NCBI GenBank assembly: GCA_963556145.1
Contig: OY744464.1
Location: 7,663,508 to 7,727,507 of the forward strand
From: Hygrocybe punicea
Lineage: Eukaryota; Basidiomycota; Agaricomycetes; Agaricales; Hygrophoraceae
Reading direction: 5' to 3'
Length of the DNA stretch: 64,000 nt
Positions 46,650-58,049 of the stretch are shown in pieces. Under the pieces are notes generated by a model. The model searched no databases and had not been told where the DNA came from. It was given only the letters and a program-made list of their open reading frames with translations. Made by a program: the position numbers and the translations under genes. The stretch's first letter is position 1. Every line of letters starts with the position of its first letter.

Positions 46650-47636
46650 TAGTGTTGCTGTAGTTCGGTTCCAAACCTAGCCGAACCCGATTCGAACCCT
46701 AAGTTCAGTCTAAGTTCAGCCAAGTGCTGAACCGGACCGCGGGTTCAGTTCCGGGTTTCAAGGCCTGCCGGATTTCCTGAACAGCTCCAAACTGCGTCCA
46801 AACCGCGAACGCAGATATTTTTAAGGTATTTATTTCATTTATTTTTCGCATTCCTTTACTTACTTTTTTGTGTTAAACGGTATCATGTGACCGTTACAGG
46901 TAGCTTTCTTCACCAACACGCAACAACGCAAGGCGAATGAATGCAACACAATGTCGCGTTCATGAACACAGGTACGTATTTTACTTTCCTGAACTTTACT
47001 AATGTTGCCTGCTACAGGAAGCTCGACCGCGACCGCAGCGTGACCACACCCACGGCCGCGAGATGACCACCCAACGCCAATGGACATGGGACAGCTGCAA
47101 CACCACCACCACCACCACCACCACCACCACCACCACCACCAGCAGCGGCAACAGCAATGGCAACGGCCAGCAACAGCAGCAGCAGCAGGAGCAGCAACTG
47201 CAACAGCAGCAGCAGCAGCAACTGCAGCGCCGGCAGCAACGGCAATGGCAACGGCAACAGCAGCAGCAGCGCCGGCAGCAATGGCAATGGCAGCAGCAGC
47301 AAACGCCGGCAATGCCAGGCAGGGACCACGGGACAAGACGCCCCATCCCTCCACATCCCTTGGGGACACCGGAGGGCTCCTCTGCACCCATCTACCTCGC
47401 AATATGCAGTGCCATATCTATTGATACGTGCCTGCCATTCGCGAGGAGAACGGAGCTCATGGGAACCCACCTCGGTCTGGGTTTCAGACCGTGTCTGAAC
47501 CCAGACCGAACATGGCAAGATGGTTCGACACCGTCTGGGTCCAGGTTTGGCCATGCGCCAAACCGGACCCGAAGTTCAGTTCACGGTTCCGTAAAAAAGG
47601 GTCGGAACCGGACCGAACTGAACTTCGGCAACACTA
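46650..47636. mobile_element. Non-autonomous hAT-type element, copy 1, TSD ATTCTCGT
   Basis: The 987-bp unit starts TAGTGTTGCTGTAGTTCGGT and ends CTTCGGCAACACTA. It is flanked by the exact 8-bp duplication ATTCTCGT (46642-46649 and 47637-47644). Subterminal regions are dense in GAACC/GGTTC motifs. The centre has a CAC triplet tract (47100-47145) and CAGCAG tracts giving long Gln/His/Ala frames that are not convincing genes. Copy 2 lies at 49928-51211 in the same orientation. Confidence 0.93.
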
Positions 47637-47699
47637 ATTCTCGTGGACGTGAACGTCATAGGTAATAGTCAGTAATGGAATATAAAAATTAAAAAATGT

Positions 47700-47830
47700 A
47701 AAACATACCATCCCCCATTCTTGTTCTCATTCCCACTCTTGTTCCCGTCCTCGTTCTCATTCCCATCCTCGTTCTCGTTCTCATTCCTGTTCCTGTTCTC
47801 GTTCCTGTAGGCGTGGGCATGGACCTCATA
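47700..47830. repeat. ATTCTCGTTCTC-type hexamer repeat and duplicated flank
   Basis: Degenerate CATTCCCATCCTCGTTCTCG units form a minisatellite. A flanking block with ATAGTCAGTAA (about 47660-47690) is repeated at about 47830-47870. The region 47871-48216 holds only a GTTGCTGTTGCTG run and no supported gene. Confidence 0.6.
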
Positions 47831-48216
47831 GGAAATAGTCAGTAACAGAATATCAAAATTGAAAAATAAAATAAAAACATACTGAGGTGGGGGTGGGCAC
47901 ATCACCACCCCCTCCATGGCTGCCTGCATTTGTCCGTGTCATGAAGTTGCTGTTGCTGTTGCTGTTGCTGCTTGGTGTGGGGCATTGGGTGGTGAGACGT
48001 GAGGTTGTTGATTGTCATGTGACCTCGTTTGTTGATGTGTTTCCACAAATGGTCTGTGCACCAAATAAAGGTATATAAACCCGCCACAATCCACTATCTA
48101 ATTTGGGGCATACTGTTGGATTCTGATGAGCCACTCTACATAGAGTATGGACTTGGTCAAGTTCCAAGTAGCTTACTAATCTGTTTGTACTTATTTGTTC
48201 CAAAAGCGGACATAGC

Positions 48217-48326
48217 CTGGGAGTAGAGTCAACAGTCTCTAGTATTGACTGTTGCCTCTATCCCAGGTAAGTAGTATAGTTTCTGTATCTGTTATATATT
48301 AGTATTGACTGTTGCCTCTATCCCAG
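48217..48326. repeat. Duplicated hairpin segment
   Basis: AGTATTGACTGTTGCCTCTA followed by TCCCAG occurs at 48241-48266 and again exactly 60 bp later at 48301-48326. The first copy also pairs with CCTGGGAGTAGAGTCAACAG at 48217-48236 as an imperfect inverted repeat. Confidence 0.7.
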
Positions 48327-48424
48327 TCCTACATGAGCTTAGGCCTTACCTTTTAATACATACCACCTCATTAAATAATAGTAGTTAGTACTAACAATAA
48401 TAATAATTAATAAATATATGATGA

Positions 48425-48650
48425 GAACTTTGGGGAATGCTACTTGGGGAGGAATCAGGGACTCCTTGAGGACTCCTTGACTCCTTAGTCACTCCTTGGT
48501 CAGGAGTCCTTACAAACACCTTAAGGAAAAAATTTCTATGGTGAGGAAATCAAGGCCTCCTTAAGGACTCCTTGAGGACTCCTTGCAATTTAGCAGAGGA
48601 ATCCTTGAGGAGTCCTTAAGGACTACTAAGGAATGCATGGTAGAGTGTGA
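48425..48650. repeat. AAGGAGTCCTTGAGGACTCC array, KDZ-type end
   Basis: Alternating AGGACTCCTTG and CAAGGAGTCC motifs end in AGGAATGCATGGTAGAGTG. Its reverse complement, CACTCTACCATGCATTCC, closely matches the KDZ-type left end CACTCTCCCACACATTCC at 19931. This is probably a terminal fragment of the same element family. DNA from 48651 to 49895 shows only short minus-strand open frames that I cannot assign. Confidence 0.6.
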
Positions 48651-49895
48651 TGTCCTCGCTACTCCCCTCAACAAGGAAACGAGGGTCCAGCTCCCCAGGC
48701 AGCCATATAGAATAATCCTTATCAATGTACAATTTTACCCAAACAAAACCAGGATTTGCTGATGAAGGTCTCAACCCCTCCACAAAGGTGACAAAGCAAT
48801 GAAGTCCCTTAACAGATGTCAAAGAAATACATTGATGATTCCACAATTACAGAGTACAACAAAATATTCATACATAAGTCTTGCCAGATGTAGCTACAAA
48901 TATCCACAGTGATGATAGAAAGCCTCTGCTGTAGAGGCTCCGGATCATGTGGATCCATATTCCCTTCATATCCCACACCGTTCCCATTGATACGGTTTCC
49001 ACGTCTATAACCCCAGATAAGGGAATAATAAAAGATGAAAACGTCGCAAAGGTGCGAACAGGACTTGGGACACTCCCGACAATAACGCGATAATGTGCGA
49101 TAATATGTGCGATCAAATAAACAAACGCGAAGAGTCGCGAGATAACATGATATCGCAATGCAGTGATAAACAAGAATCAGAACGCTTAGCTGGGTGTCCT
49201 AGATGACAGCACGATACGCAGTGATGACACAACGAGACAAGGGTTCTACACTACGACTTAGGTCGATAGCGGAGAGTATGCAATGAGAAAAGATGCAGAT
49301 TTGAGTAGGAATGACTGGATCTTTAAACTTAAGATGCAAACTAGTGGAGAGGGGAAAACTGGGTTCTTCTTCTTTTGATTTTCTACTACAGTGAAATAGA
49401 AACGCAGTGAGATATCGCATGAAAACGACGAAATGGTAATGGAATGGCGAAGGATTTGAAATAACGGCGAATATCACATGAAAGTCAGTGAAAAGACAAA
49501 GATAAACCAGATGAATTACATTTTTGGTATCGGACTTGGTGTCCGAATGTATAGGATGTGTTTAACGGTGGTGTTTCAGCGTATTTAGACCAGGTTGCTC
49601 AGTTAAGATACAGCAAAGATGTCGAACCCACGCACAGGTCATGCACGGTGTGCTTATATCTCGCTTGTATGCAGGTCGCGGAAGAGTCGTCAGGAAACTA
49701 GGATTGACCATATGAGAGATTCTGTGCCCATAGGGAGAGACTGCGTATCATTTTTCCTCCTCACTGAAATCTTGACTGTCCTCATTCAATCACGTGGGCC
49801 ATGGGAAAGTCACATGCGAGTTTGACTTAGAAACAGAAAGCGACACGATGATGTTTGCTAACCTTCATCTTTGACCTTCACCACCAATCCGTACG

Positions 49896-52457
49896 ATGAC
49901 ACACCCGATGGCCAAATTCGTCGCTGCTAGTGTTGCTGTAGTTCGGTTCCGAACCTGGCCGAACCCAGTTCAAACCCCGAACCGAACGCTAGGTTCAGTC
50001 TAAGTTCAGCCAAGTGCTGAACTGGACCGCGGGTTCAGTTCCGGGTTTTGAGGCCTGCCGGATTTCCTGAACGGCTCCAAACCGCGTCCAAACCGCAAAC
50101 GCGGATATTTTTAAGGTATTTATTTCATTTGTTTTTCGTATTTGTTTTACTTACTTTTTCGTGGTAAACAGTATCATGTGACCATTACACGTAGGTTTTC
50201 TTCACCAACACCGCAACAACGCAAGGCCAATGAACGCGACAATGTGTCGCATTCATGAACACAGGTAAGTCTCATAAAATTTCTTAACTTTACTAATATT
50301 ATCTGCCACAGGCAACTTGACCGCGACGCACACGACCCGGCACAACATGGATCCCAGCGCCAACGCGGACGCGGGACGGCCGCAACACCACCACCACCAC
50401 CACCACCACCACCACCACCACCAGCGGTGGCAATGGCAACGGCATCAACGACGACGGCAACGGCCATCAGCAGCGCCAGCAGCAGCAGAAGCACCTGCAA
50501 CAGCAGCAGCAACGCCGGCAACAGCAGCAACGCCGGCAGCAGCAGCCGTGGCAGCAACACCACCGCGACCATACCACCACCCGAAGAGGACAACAGCAGC
50601 AGTGCCGGCAGCAGCAGCTGCTGCTGCTGCTGCACCAAGCCATCCAATGCCAATGGACACGGGACAGCCGCAACACCACCACCACCAGCGGCGGCATGGC
50701 AACGACGACAGCGACGGCCAGCAGCAGCAGCAGCAGCAGCAACAGCGGCAGGGGCAACGGCGACAACAGCAGCAGCGGCAGCAGCAACGGCGACAACAGC
50801 AGCAGCGGCAGCAGCAACGGCGACAGCAACACCACCACAACCATACCACCGCCCCGACGAGGACAACGGTTGGCAGCAGCAGCGCCGGCAATTCCACGCA
50901 GGGACCACGGGACAAGACCCCGTCCCTCCACATCCCTTGGGGACACCGGAGGGCTCCCCCGCACCCATCTACCTCGCGAAGTGCAGCGCCGTATCTATTG
51001 ATACGTGCCTGCCATTCGCGAGGAGAACGGATGGGGTGAGCCCACCTCGGTCTGGGTTTCAGACCGTGTCTGAACCCAGACCGAACATGGCAAGATGGTT
51101 CGACACCGTCTGGGTCCAGGTTTGGCCATGCGCCAAACCGGACCCAAAGTTCAGTTCACGGTTCCATAAAAAAGGGTCGGAACCGGACCGAACTGAACTT
51201 CGGCAACACTAGTCGCTGCCACTTTCGAGGCCCTCAAGGCGCATATGGACACGAAACCAGCGGAGGGCGCTGCCAGAGAAGAGTGGATCGCATGGGGACA
51301 AGAACTCCTGGTAAGTCATCATAACTGCGCTAACCTTTTCGCTGACTACCTCTGATCAACCAGTACAACTATCTCAAGTTCGAATGAACAACCGGGCCGA
51401 CAGAGAGTAGTGAGGAACTCGAGGAGATGCAGAGGGACACTGTCGCGGCGTTGGACTTCATAGAGGATGAGCAGGCATTGCAATGGGGCGGGGAGATTTT
51501 GCTCCTGAGGTTGCATGCCAAGGCAAAGAAAGCTTGAGAAGACGCGAGGAAGGCGAAGAAGCAAGCCGAGGCAGAGCAAAAAGCACGCGAGGTGCATGAA
51601 GCTGAGCAGAAGAAGGCTTGCAAGGCCGAGATCGAGTGGGGCAGGTTGGCGAAGGAGGCCACGGACAGAGCTGCAGAGCAAAAGGAACGCACCAAGGGTC
51701 TATACGTGCGGTTCCTGCGCAAGGAAATCACATGGGACGAGATGGCCTCGTCGATGATGGGGCTAAACAAGGGGCATGGGGATGGCGAGACGTACGCTGG
51801 CTCTCAGGGGGAAGAGGAGATGAGACTCGAGATGGAAAATGAAGAGCAGGGGGGGCCGTCGAAAAAGCACAGGAAGGTCGGTTCCACCAAGGACTTTAGC
51901 CAGGTCCAAGGCAAGGTAAGTAGTGAGCAAAACTTTTACCCTTTGTCTGTACTCATCAGAACTTCGTAGTGTGATCGCTGCCACGCAGCGAGGGCAACCG
52001 ACGTGGTCTGCCAGTTCAATGAGCAGGATCCGCGGTGCAAGAGGTGCCACGATGCGAAGCAAGGATGCTTTTGGAACGGGGTGAACCGGATGGGGGAAAG
52101 GAAACACAGGCGAAGCACGCCAAGGAAGCCGGTTTCTAGCAAAGGTCGCATGGACAAGGGGAAAGTGCGGGTAGATAAGGGGAAAGGGAGGGAGAGAAGT
52201 GAGGCACACCCCCGAGGTAAGTTGTTAATACGACATGATATTGAACACACTGACCAATTATCATAGCCTACATTGGTACCTGTCCGCCACGTGGTGTGTG
52301 GGCTATGGACGTCGAAGCACACAAGCACATGTTACAGGAAGAGATCTTGGTGATCGAAGAAAGAATCGCGGTGTGGGTGAGGGCGCAGACCGAAATGAAG
52401 CAGGAGCTGCCGCAGCTGGAGGACGAGGAGGAGGACTATGGCGAGGATGAGGAGTAA
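49896..52457 (+). pseudogene. Zinc-cluster gene split by a hAT-type element
   Basis: Exon 1 starts at 49896 (MTHPMAKFVAA), is interrupted at codon 11 by the element at 49928-51211 plus its duplication, and resumes exactly in frame at 51220 as TFEALKAHMDTKP, to a donor at 51310. Exon 2 (51364-51915) is coiled-coil-like (KAREVHEAEQKKACK, EMASSMMGLNKG) but has two TGA codons, at 51385 and 51535, both one C-to-T change from CGA. Exon 3 (51970-52216) holds a six-cysteine cluster, CDRCHAARATDVVC, then RCKRCHDAKQGCFW, followed by a basic Lys/Gly-rich tail. Exon 4 (52267-52457) ends acidic, EDEEEDYGEDEE. The cysteine spacing resembles fungal binuclear zinc clusters, suggesting a nuclear DNA-binding protein. 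Confidence 0.75.
49928..51211. mobile_element. Non-autonomous hAT-type element, copy 2, TSD GTCGCTGC
   Basis: The 1,284-bp unit starts TAGTGTTGCTGTAGTTCGGT, ends CTTCGGCAACACTA and is flanked by the exact 8-bp duplication GTCGCTGC (49920-49927 and 51212-51219). It is closely related to copy 1 at both ends and has a longer internal CAC/CAG-rich region. It interrupts exon 1 of the zinc-cluster gene. Confidence 0.95.
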
Positions 52458-52774
52458 GTGCAAGAAGTTGCGAAAACGTGCACGCACCATCTGCATTACA
52501 TATATGTAAAATCCTTTTAGTTGTTTTTATATCTGTATAATAAATAACCTGTCTGCTCTCGAATCGAATGAAAGAAACGAAAGGAAGCAGAGGAAACAAA
52601 TATAAACTTATCCAGGGGAAAGGCTCAGTAGATCATCATCGCCATAAAACCCCGCAAAGACAAAGTCTTGCACGACAAAAGTCTCGCTCTTATCGTGACT
52701 TGAATCTTGTGCTAAAATAAAAGAAAAACAAAAGGTATAGGGAACAAGTGCAAAAATGAGAGAAGCATAGAAAT
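52458..52774. other. No confident gene; possible terminal exon
   Basis: The minus strand has a short frame ending DDDLLSLSPG (stop near 52608) that follows a good TTTTAG acceptor near 52715. It could be the last exon of a lost gene. Nothing else is seen. Confidence 0.3.
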
Positions 52775-53401
52775 TAGGGCAGGTCAAGGGTATGCAATAC
52801 CCCCAGGGGTTAAGAGTACGGGTACCACGGGTTAAGGGTACCAGCCTCAGAATACCCGCAGTACCCACACGGGTATGGGCTGTATTTTTTTGGGAGAAGA
52901 AACATCAAAAACTCAATTTTTGGGGTATTTTTCGCTATTTTTGAGGGATATAATGAGAACCATTGCTTGTAAAAATATGTAAAAATGCTCACAACACACC
53001 CCACAGTATTCTGAACATTGTGTTCCTTTACACTAAAGGGATCCGACCAGTATTCCGTCCACAATCATCATCACAACCACCAAAAACAGGTAAAAATGGG
53101 GTATTTTGCATGTTTTTGAGGGATATAATGAGAATCATGGCTTGTAAAAATATGTAAAAATGCTCTCAACACTCTCCACACTATTCCAAACATTGTGTAC
53201 CTTTACACTCAAGGTATCCGGCCAGTATTCCGTCCACAATAACCATAAAAAACACCAAAAACAGGTAAAAATGGGGTATTTTGCATGTTTCTTCCTGTAC
53301 CCCTGCAAAACCCGTACTTTTGGCCTCGGGTATGTACCCGCGACGGGTACGGGTCCGAGTACAGTTCCAGAGCACTGCAGGTGTACCCCTGACCGGCCCT
53401 A
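52775..53401. mobile_element. Non-autonomous hAT-like element with internal tandem duplication
   Basis: Ends TAGGGCAGGTCAAGGGTA and, in reverse complement, TAGGGCCGGTCAGGGGTA define a 627-bp unit with subterminal GGGTACGGGT motifs. An internal segment of about 178 bp is duplicated in tandem (about 52918-53097 and 53098-53275). No matching target duplication is visible, so one flank may be rearranged. It abuts the truncated Harbinger transposase. Confidence 0.75.
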
Positions 53402-54003
53402 CAGTGGATGGGATGGGTCAGTAGCTGATGCCGCAATCTACAATGACGCTTGCCGCCACGACTTCCGAATCCCCCCCGGCCAGTACTACCTCGCTGATGC
53501 GGGTTTCGCACTTACACAATAACTCTTGATTCCCTATCATGGCCAACGTTATCATCTTGATGAATGGCGACGCGGAGATCGAGCACTGATGAATAAAGAA
53601 GAATTATTTAATCTTCGTCATTCATCTGCTCAAAATGTGGTGGAACAAATATTTGGTGTCCTAAAACGTCGTTTCCGGCTCCTCCTCCTACCCCCCGAAT
53701 ATAGCCTGAAGGTGCAAGCTCACATTCCACCGGCCCTCTGCGCCCTCCATAATTTCATCCACCAATACGACCCCACTGATGCAGAGGACTATGATGATGA
53801 CCAGGACATACTCCCTCCCCACATTGATCCAGATGCTTTCAGATGGATTGCCGAACTGTGCATCTCGCAAAGTGGCATCTGACATGCAAGATGTTATGGC
53901 AGAAAAGATGTGGTTGGATTACAACCGATTCCTTCGGGAAAGGGAGGCCCGTGAGCAGGAGGCAAGGGAAGCCCAGGAAAGGCTGATGACGGTGTCTCTG
54001 TAA
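53402..54003 (+). pseudogene. Truncated PIF/Harbinger (DDE_4-type) transposase
   Basis: Only the C-terminal half remains. It begins GWDGSVADAAIYNDACRHDF and continues YYLADAGFALTQ, where a TAA (53520-53522) interrupts. It resumes in frame with LLIPYHGQRYHLDEWRRG, SAQNVVEQIFGVLKRRF and PALCALHNFIHQYDP. The LADAGF Asp and the VVEQIFG Glu are typical catalytic positions; the first Asp lies in the missing part. After a stop at 53881 the C-terminal helix (MAEKMWLDYNRFLRERE) continues in another frame to 54003, so a frameshift or lost splice is also present. The gene converges with the accessory gene at 54170-55453. Confidence 0.85.
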
Positions 54004-54169
54004 TTTTTTTTTGTCATGTACTCCGAATCTTTTTTGCGATGTATTTTGCTCAGAACAATACTATGAGACCGCTCTTTCTTTTGGACCGTCGATATCATTT
54101 GTGAGGTATAGAAAAATACAAAGGTACAGAAAAATACTGAGGCTGGCAAGTAAAAAAGTAAAAAAAGAA

Positions 54170-55453
54170 TTATTGGGGGAGGGGGGGTGGAGCGGCAAAG
54201 TCAGGAATCATGCGGCCAACCTTCTCAAGCTCTCTCTTAATCCAGAGCTGGCGCAGGCTGTCTCTGTGGATACCAAGGTAGGTTTGCACCCATATGGGAC
54301 TCTCTGCAAACAAGTCAAACATGGCAATTATCGTGTCGTCATCAAGATATTTATCCTTTTCCTGCAATAAGTCTTGGGCTGCCTGCCTAACTTGAGCATC
54401 GGAAGGGTCGGGTGGGGGCGGACGGGGCAGGATCTCTGCCCGACGGATTTTGTGCTCAGACATAGTGCGTAGAGTGGTGTTGAATGTCAACATTTCCTCC
54501 CTGATGCCGTTTAAGGCGACAGGACCAGTTATACAAGCACGCTTGGAGGCACTTCCCTTGGTATCGATGAGAGAGGATATTGTTAGATCTGATACAGATG
54601 TGGATGTCGAAGTTGGTGTTTCTTTACGTTTCTTCCCCTCACCTGGTCGAGGGGGACTTGGAGGCAGGGAGGAAGGCGGAGGGGGATGGCTCTCATCGGG
54701 TGATGAATCACTATGTCCTTCATGATTTCCTTCTCCTGACGAAGAGGGGGAGCTGAGTACTGCACCCTGGGAAGTAGACTGCGAGGGCCGGTAAACGTTT
54801 TCCCCCTTCCCACGGGATGGCATCAATTGCTGCATATCGACATAGAGGTCCCAGCCCTTGTTGCGGAAGGGACGGGCTTTGGGATGTTTCTATATGACTG
54901 TCAATGGAATAGAGAGAAGAGGGCAGATAATAATACCTCAATATATTTATCCCAGACCAGCTGAGTGTTCTCATCGATGTTCAGCCCACGCCTATGGTCC
55001 CAGGGTAAGCCAGACAGTCTTGTGAGGGGCTCCACGTCATGATAGATCTCCCTTAACTGAATTGAAACATCAGCATACTATTATTACAAGTCAGAAGTCA
55101 CTCACCCTCCCCCATCTAGATTGGCAAGAAGCGGCCGACTTGGGAATCCCCTTTTCAGGGGGGGTTTTGGCCATTGCAGCAGCAGCAGCATTCCATGTTG
55201 CTGCCTTGAAATTTGCACCATCACCCACCTCTGCCTTGTGCTGCAGGAGGAAATCGATAAGGAAACCAGTTTCTTTGTCACTCCACCGTGACTGCAGGCG
55301 AGGTGTCTTGTCACCAGAGTTCTCTCCACCCGCCTTACCCTTAGCCTTGGCCTTTGACTTTGACTTTGACTTTGAGGCTGATGCCATTGGAGATGGGGGA
55401 GATACAATGATATGAGGAGAAGGGGGGTCAGCCATAGGGGGCGGCTCCGCCAT
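54170..55453 (-). CDS. Myb/SANT-like accessory protein of a Harbinger element
   Basis: Three exons, 55453-55106, 55056-54937 and 54889-54170, join in frame through two introns of about 50 bp without a stop. The N-terminal part has a Ser/Lys-rich stretch and then a SANT/Myb-like DNA-binding region: QSRWSDKETGFLIDFLLQHK, KAATWNAAAAAMAKTPPEKG and SCQSRWGR. Exon 2 gives LREIYHDVEPLTRLSGLPWD, and exon 3 begins KHPKARPFRNKGWDLYVDM. A Pro/Ser-rich linker leads to a helical C-terminus, YLGIHRDSLRQLWIKRELEK. PIF/Harbinger elements typically encode such a protein, which helps the transposase enter the nucleus and bind ends. The start MAEPPP at 55453 is preferred; an upstream ATG at 55519 is in frame. 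Confidence 0.8.
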
Positions 55454-55519
55454 AGGAACAAGAACAAGAGGCGGAGTTTGTTGGCAATGTCCGGCATGTC
55501 CGGCATGTCTCGGAAACAA

Positions 55520-57780
55520 TGAGGAGTGTTTGGTTACCGAGTTACTGAACAGGCCCTAAAGACAGAGACTGATAGTGAGCTTAAGGCAAAGCCCTAAGTT
55601 TGTGTTACATTTTTCAACTCCGCAACTCCGATTCCGACTCCGCTACCCATGATGACGATTCCACTTTACCATACCCTCCTTTTTCATTCCCCTTTACCTT
55701 TTGTCTTCTTTTGGACATCATTGTTTATTCTTGTTCTTGTTCTCTTTTCATCCTTTCTTCTAGAACAATCCAGACCGACCATGGACACATCCCCACGTTA
55801 CCTTGCTGTACCCAAATAGTCTCCTTGCCGACGGACATCATTGCTATTGTCTTTTCCCTCACCCTGACATATTGTTGACTTCATCCCACGACAAACCGAT
55901 TCACAATGGCTGTACTGCCAACACAGCTAATTACCGTAATCATCATTGGCAGCATCGCCATCACCTTCCTCATCGGTTTTTACCTTGTTATGATCGATCT
56001 TTGGCATTGGTACCGAAACCCTTCTGCCATCGATACATCCAACCTCCACCTTGACAATATATCGACATGTAATTGACAATTGCCAATCTCGGATATATGG
56101 TTTCCATATTCATACCCTGTGCCTACCATTATCCTCCCTGATGATCTGACGACATTCCTCACCTGCATGCATGCCCTGAACAATCCTCGATCACAGGACA
56201 TTCCACTGTTCCCTCCAATCCGATCATTGCCGAAGTACATACCTTCAGACTTCGACCACAGACCATACGACTTCCCAAACAGTGAACCGACCCCTATCGT
56301 TTATTGTTCACACGACATTGCTTCATTGCAGTACCCGACATCTTATTCCCACAGTTTGTGACTCGTGCCATGACTCGAAACCTGGACCCACATTCATTTA
56401 TCCTTTTCCATCTATAACCTTGATACCTCCCACACTTGTTTACAATAATACCCTTTCTTGGATGAATACCGACATCAGGTGGACCGCATTGTTCCACGGA
56501 CAGGACAAGACGTCACCCCTCGATACGTCATTGACACAGACATTGTCATCCGGTACAGCTTATGCTGTTCACATGTCTGACCTCGACTATCCCACCATCC
56601 TAGTTGGTTTTCCCTCCATACATTCCTTTGTTTTCCTTTATACCAACCTTGTCGCTATATACCTGCTACCTCAAGACACTCTCATCACCAACCCGACACT
56701 GGACGATACCCATCTTCGACCCGACCGTGCATCGCACTTGCCAGACTGCGCATTTGCCTATTACAGCAAGTGTAGACCCCAAATTGGCATTTCTGCATGT
56801 CACATGATCCGATGACAAATCATCCGAGTCATCCGGACCTCTTCCATCCTCAATGACACCCGGGCCTCCAGTTGGATCGCGAGAACATTGACATGAGGAC
56901 GCCTCATGTGCGCCTCATGGTGAACACATGGTAGAGTTGGACATGTTGTGGCTTCATGGTTGGATTTCCATTTACCTCCCCTCAAGTGCATTCACTATAT
57001 CTACTGTCCTTGTTGTTGGTTCGGACTTTTTCTTCTTTTCCTTTCCTTATGTTTAGTCTGGTTCTTGGGGCAGACTCATCTTGTTTTGGGTAACCCCCAC
57101 GGCTTGCAATGACATTAGACCTTGACCCCCCCTTCTTAGCAGTGTTGTCTTAGCTGTAAGCAACAATGAAAGCTGCTGTTCTCCCCTCTGAAAGCCGATC
57201 CCCTGTTAAGTTGATTGTTGCCGGAGCCCACTGCAGAAGCGATCCGTAACAGTTTGAGAATGAGGGGAACTCAAGTTGATTTTCAGAATGGAGTTACAGG
57301 ACATTGTAGTTCTAGCTTATATACTTGGTAAACTAATTGTTATGTCCTTAGTAACATAGAGATAATAAGAACTCTGGAAAGGGAGTTCGGAGAAGCATAA
57401 AAGAAATAAAAGGTTGCTATGTACAGTGACAAGTAAACAAAGGGAAGGGACAGATAGGAGTCTGGAGAAATGGAGATGGAGAAGAATAAAGTGTAACAAG
57501 GGAAAGGAACAATAATATACATGAGAGGATAAGATAAGATAAAATGGCAGAAAAGTCTGGAGTGGAGTTCATCGGAATCCATCGGAGTTGCATGGATATG
57601 ACAACAAGTATCAGTATTCTTCTCACTCTTTACACTCCCCCTATCACCATCATCATGTCCCAGAAATCAATGAGGTAAAGGCTAAGCTTTGTGAGACAAA
57701 GAAAATATTGAGCCAGCAGAAAAACAAGTACATTGTATACCAGAATACAAGTATTGTTGTAACTCTCATACCTTGACCAT
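55520..57780. other. No confident gene
   Basis: A plus-strand open frame at 56282-56815 has ordinary composition but no motif, splice partner or repeat that I can support. DNA around 57100-57580 is AT/GA-rich with polypurine stretches. Nothing else is seen. Confidence 0.4.
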
Positions 57781-57789
57781 AATAATTAA

Positions 57790-57905
57790 CTTGCAATGGG
57801 CATTGCATAAGCATTGCAACAGGTGTTGCATATTCATTGCAACATTGTAATGGGCATTGCATGGATGTTGCAATGGGTGTTGCATAAGTGTTGCATACTC
57901 TGTTT
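57790..57905. repeat. TTGCA-spaced direct repeat
   Basis: About ten copies of GTTGCAT or ATTGCAT/ATTGCAA spaced 8-15 bp apart (for example GGGCATTGCATAAGCATTGC). This is a short degenerate satellite. Confidence 0.7.
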
Positions 57906-58049
57906 ATTGCTCAAAGGCACAGTTGGTCTACACATATACAAATAGTTCACTGCTCAACAAACAAGATCTTGAATACTACTTTGTACACAGAAAACTGACT
58001 CAAGAACTACAGCTTGAGCTCACTACTCCACATAGTAGCCCTCCACACA

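Noticed and set aside
50174..50968. Poly-Ala/Val/Cys open frames inside the hAT-type element
   Set aside because: They arise from CAC/CAG triplet arrays and have no splice or start context.
57100..57320. Retroelement LTR or primer-binding remnant
   Set aside because: The resemblance is loose and no matching second LTR or coding region is present.
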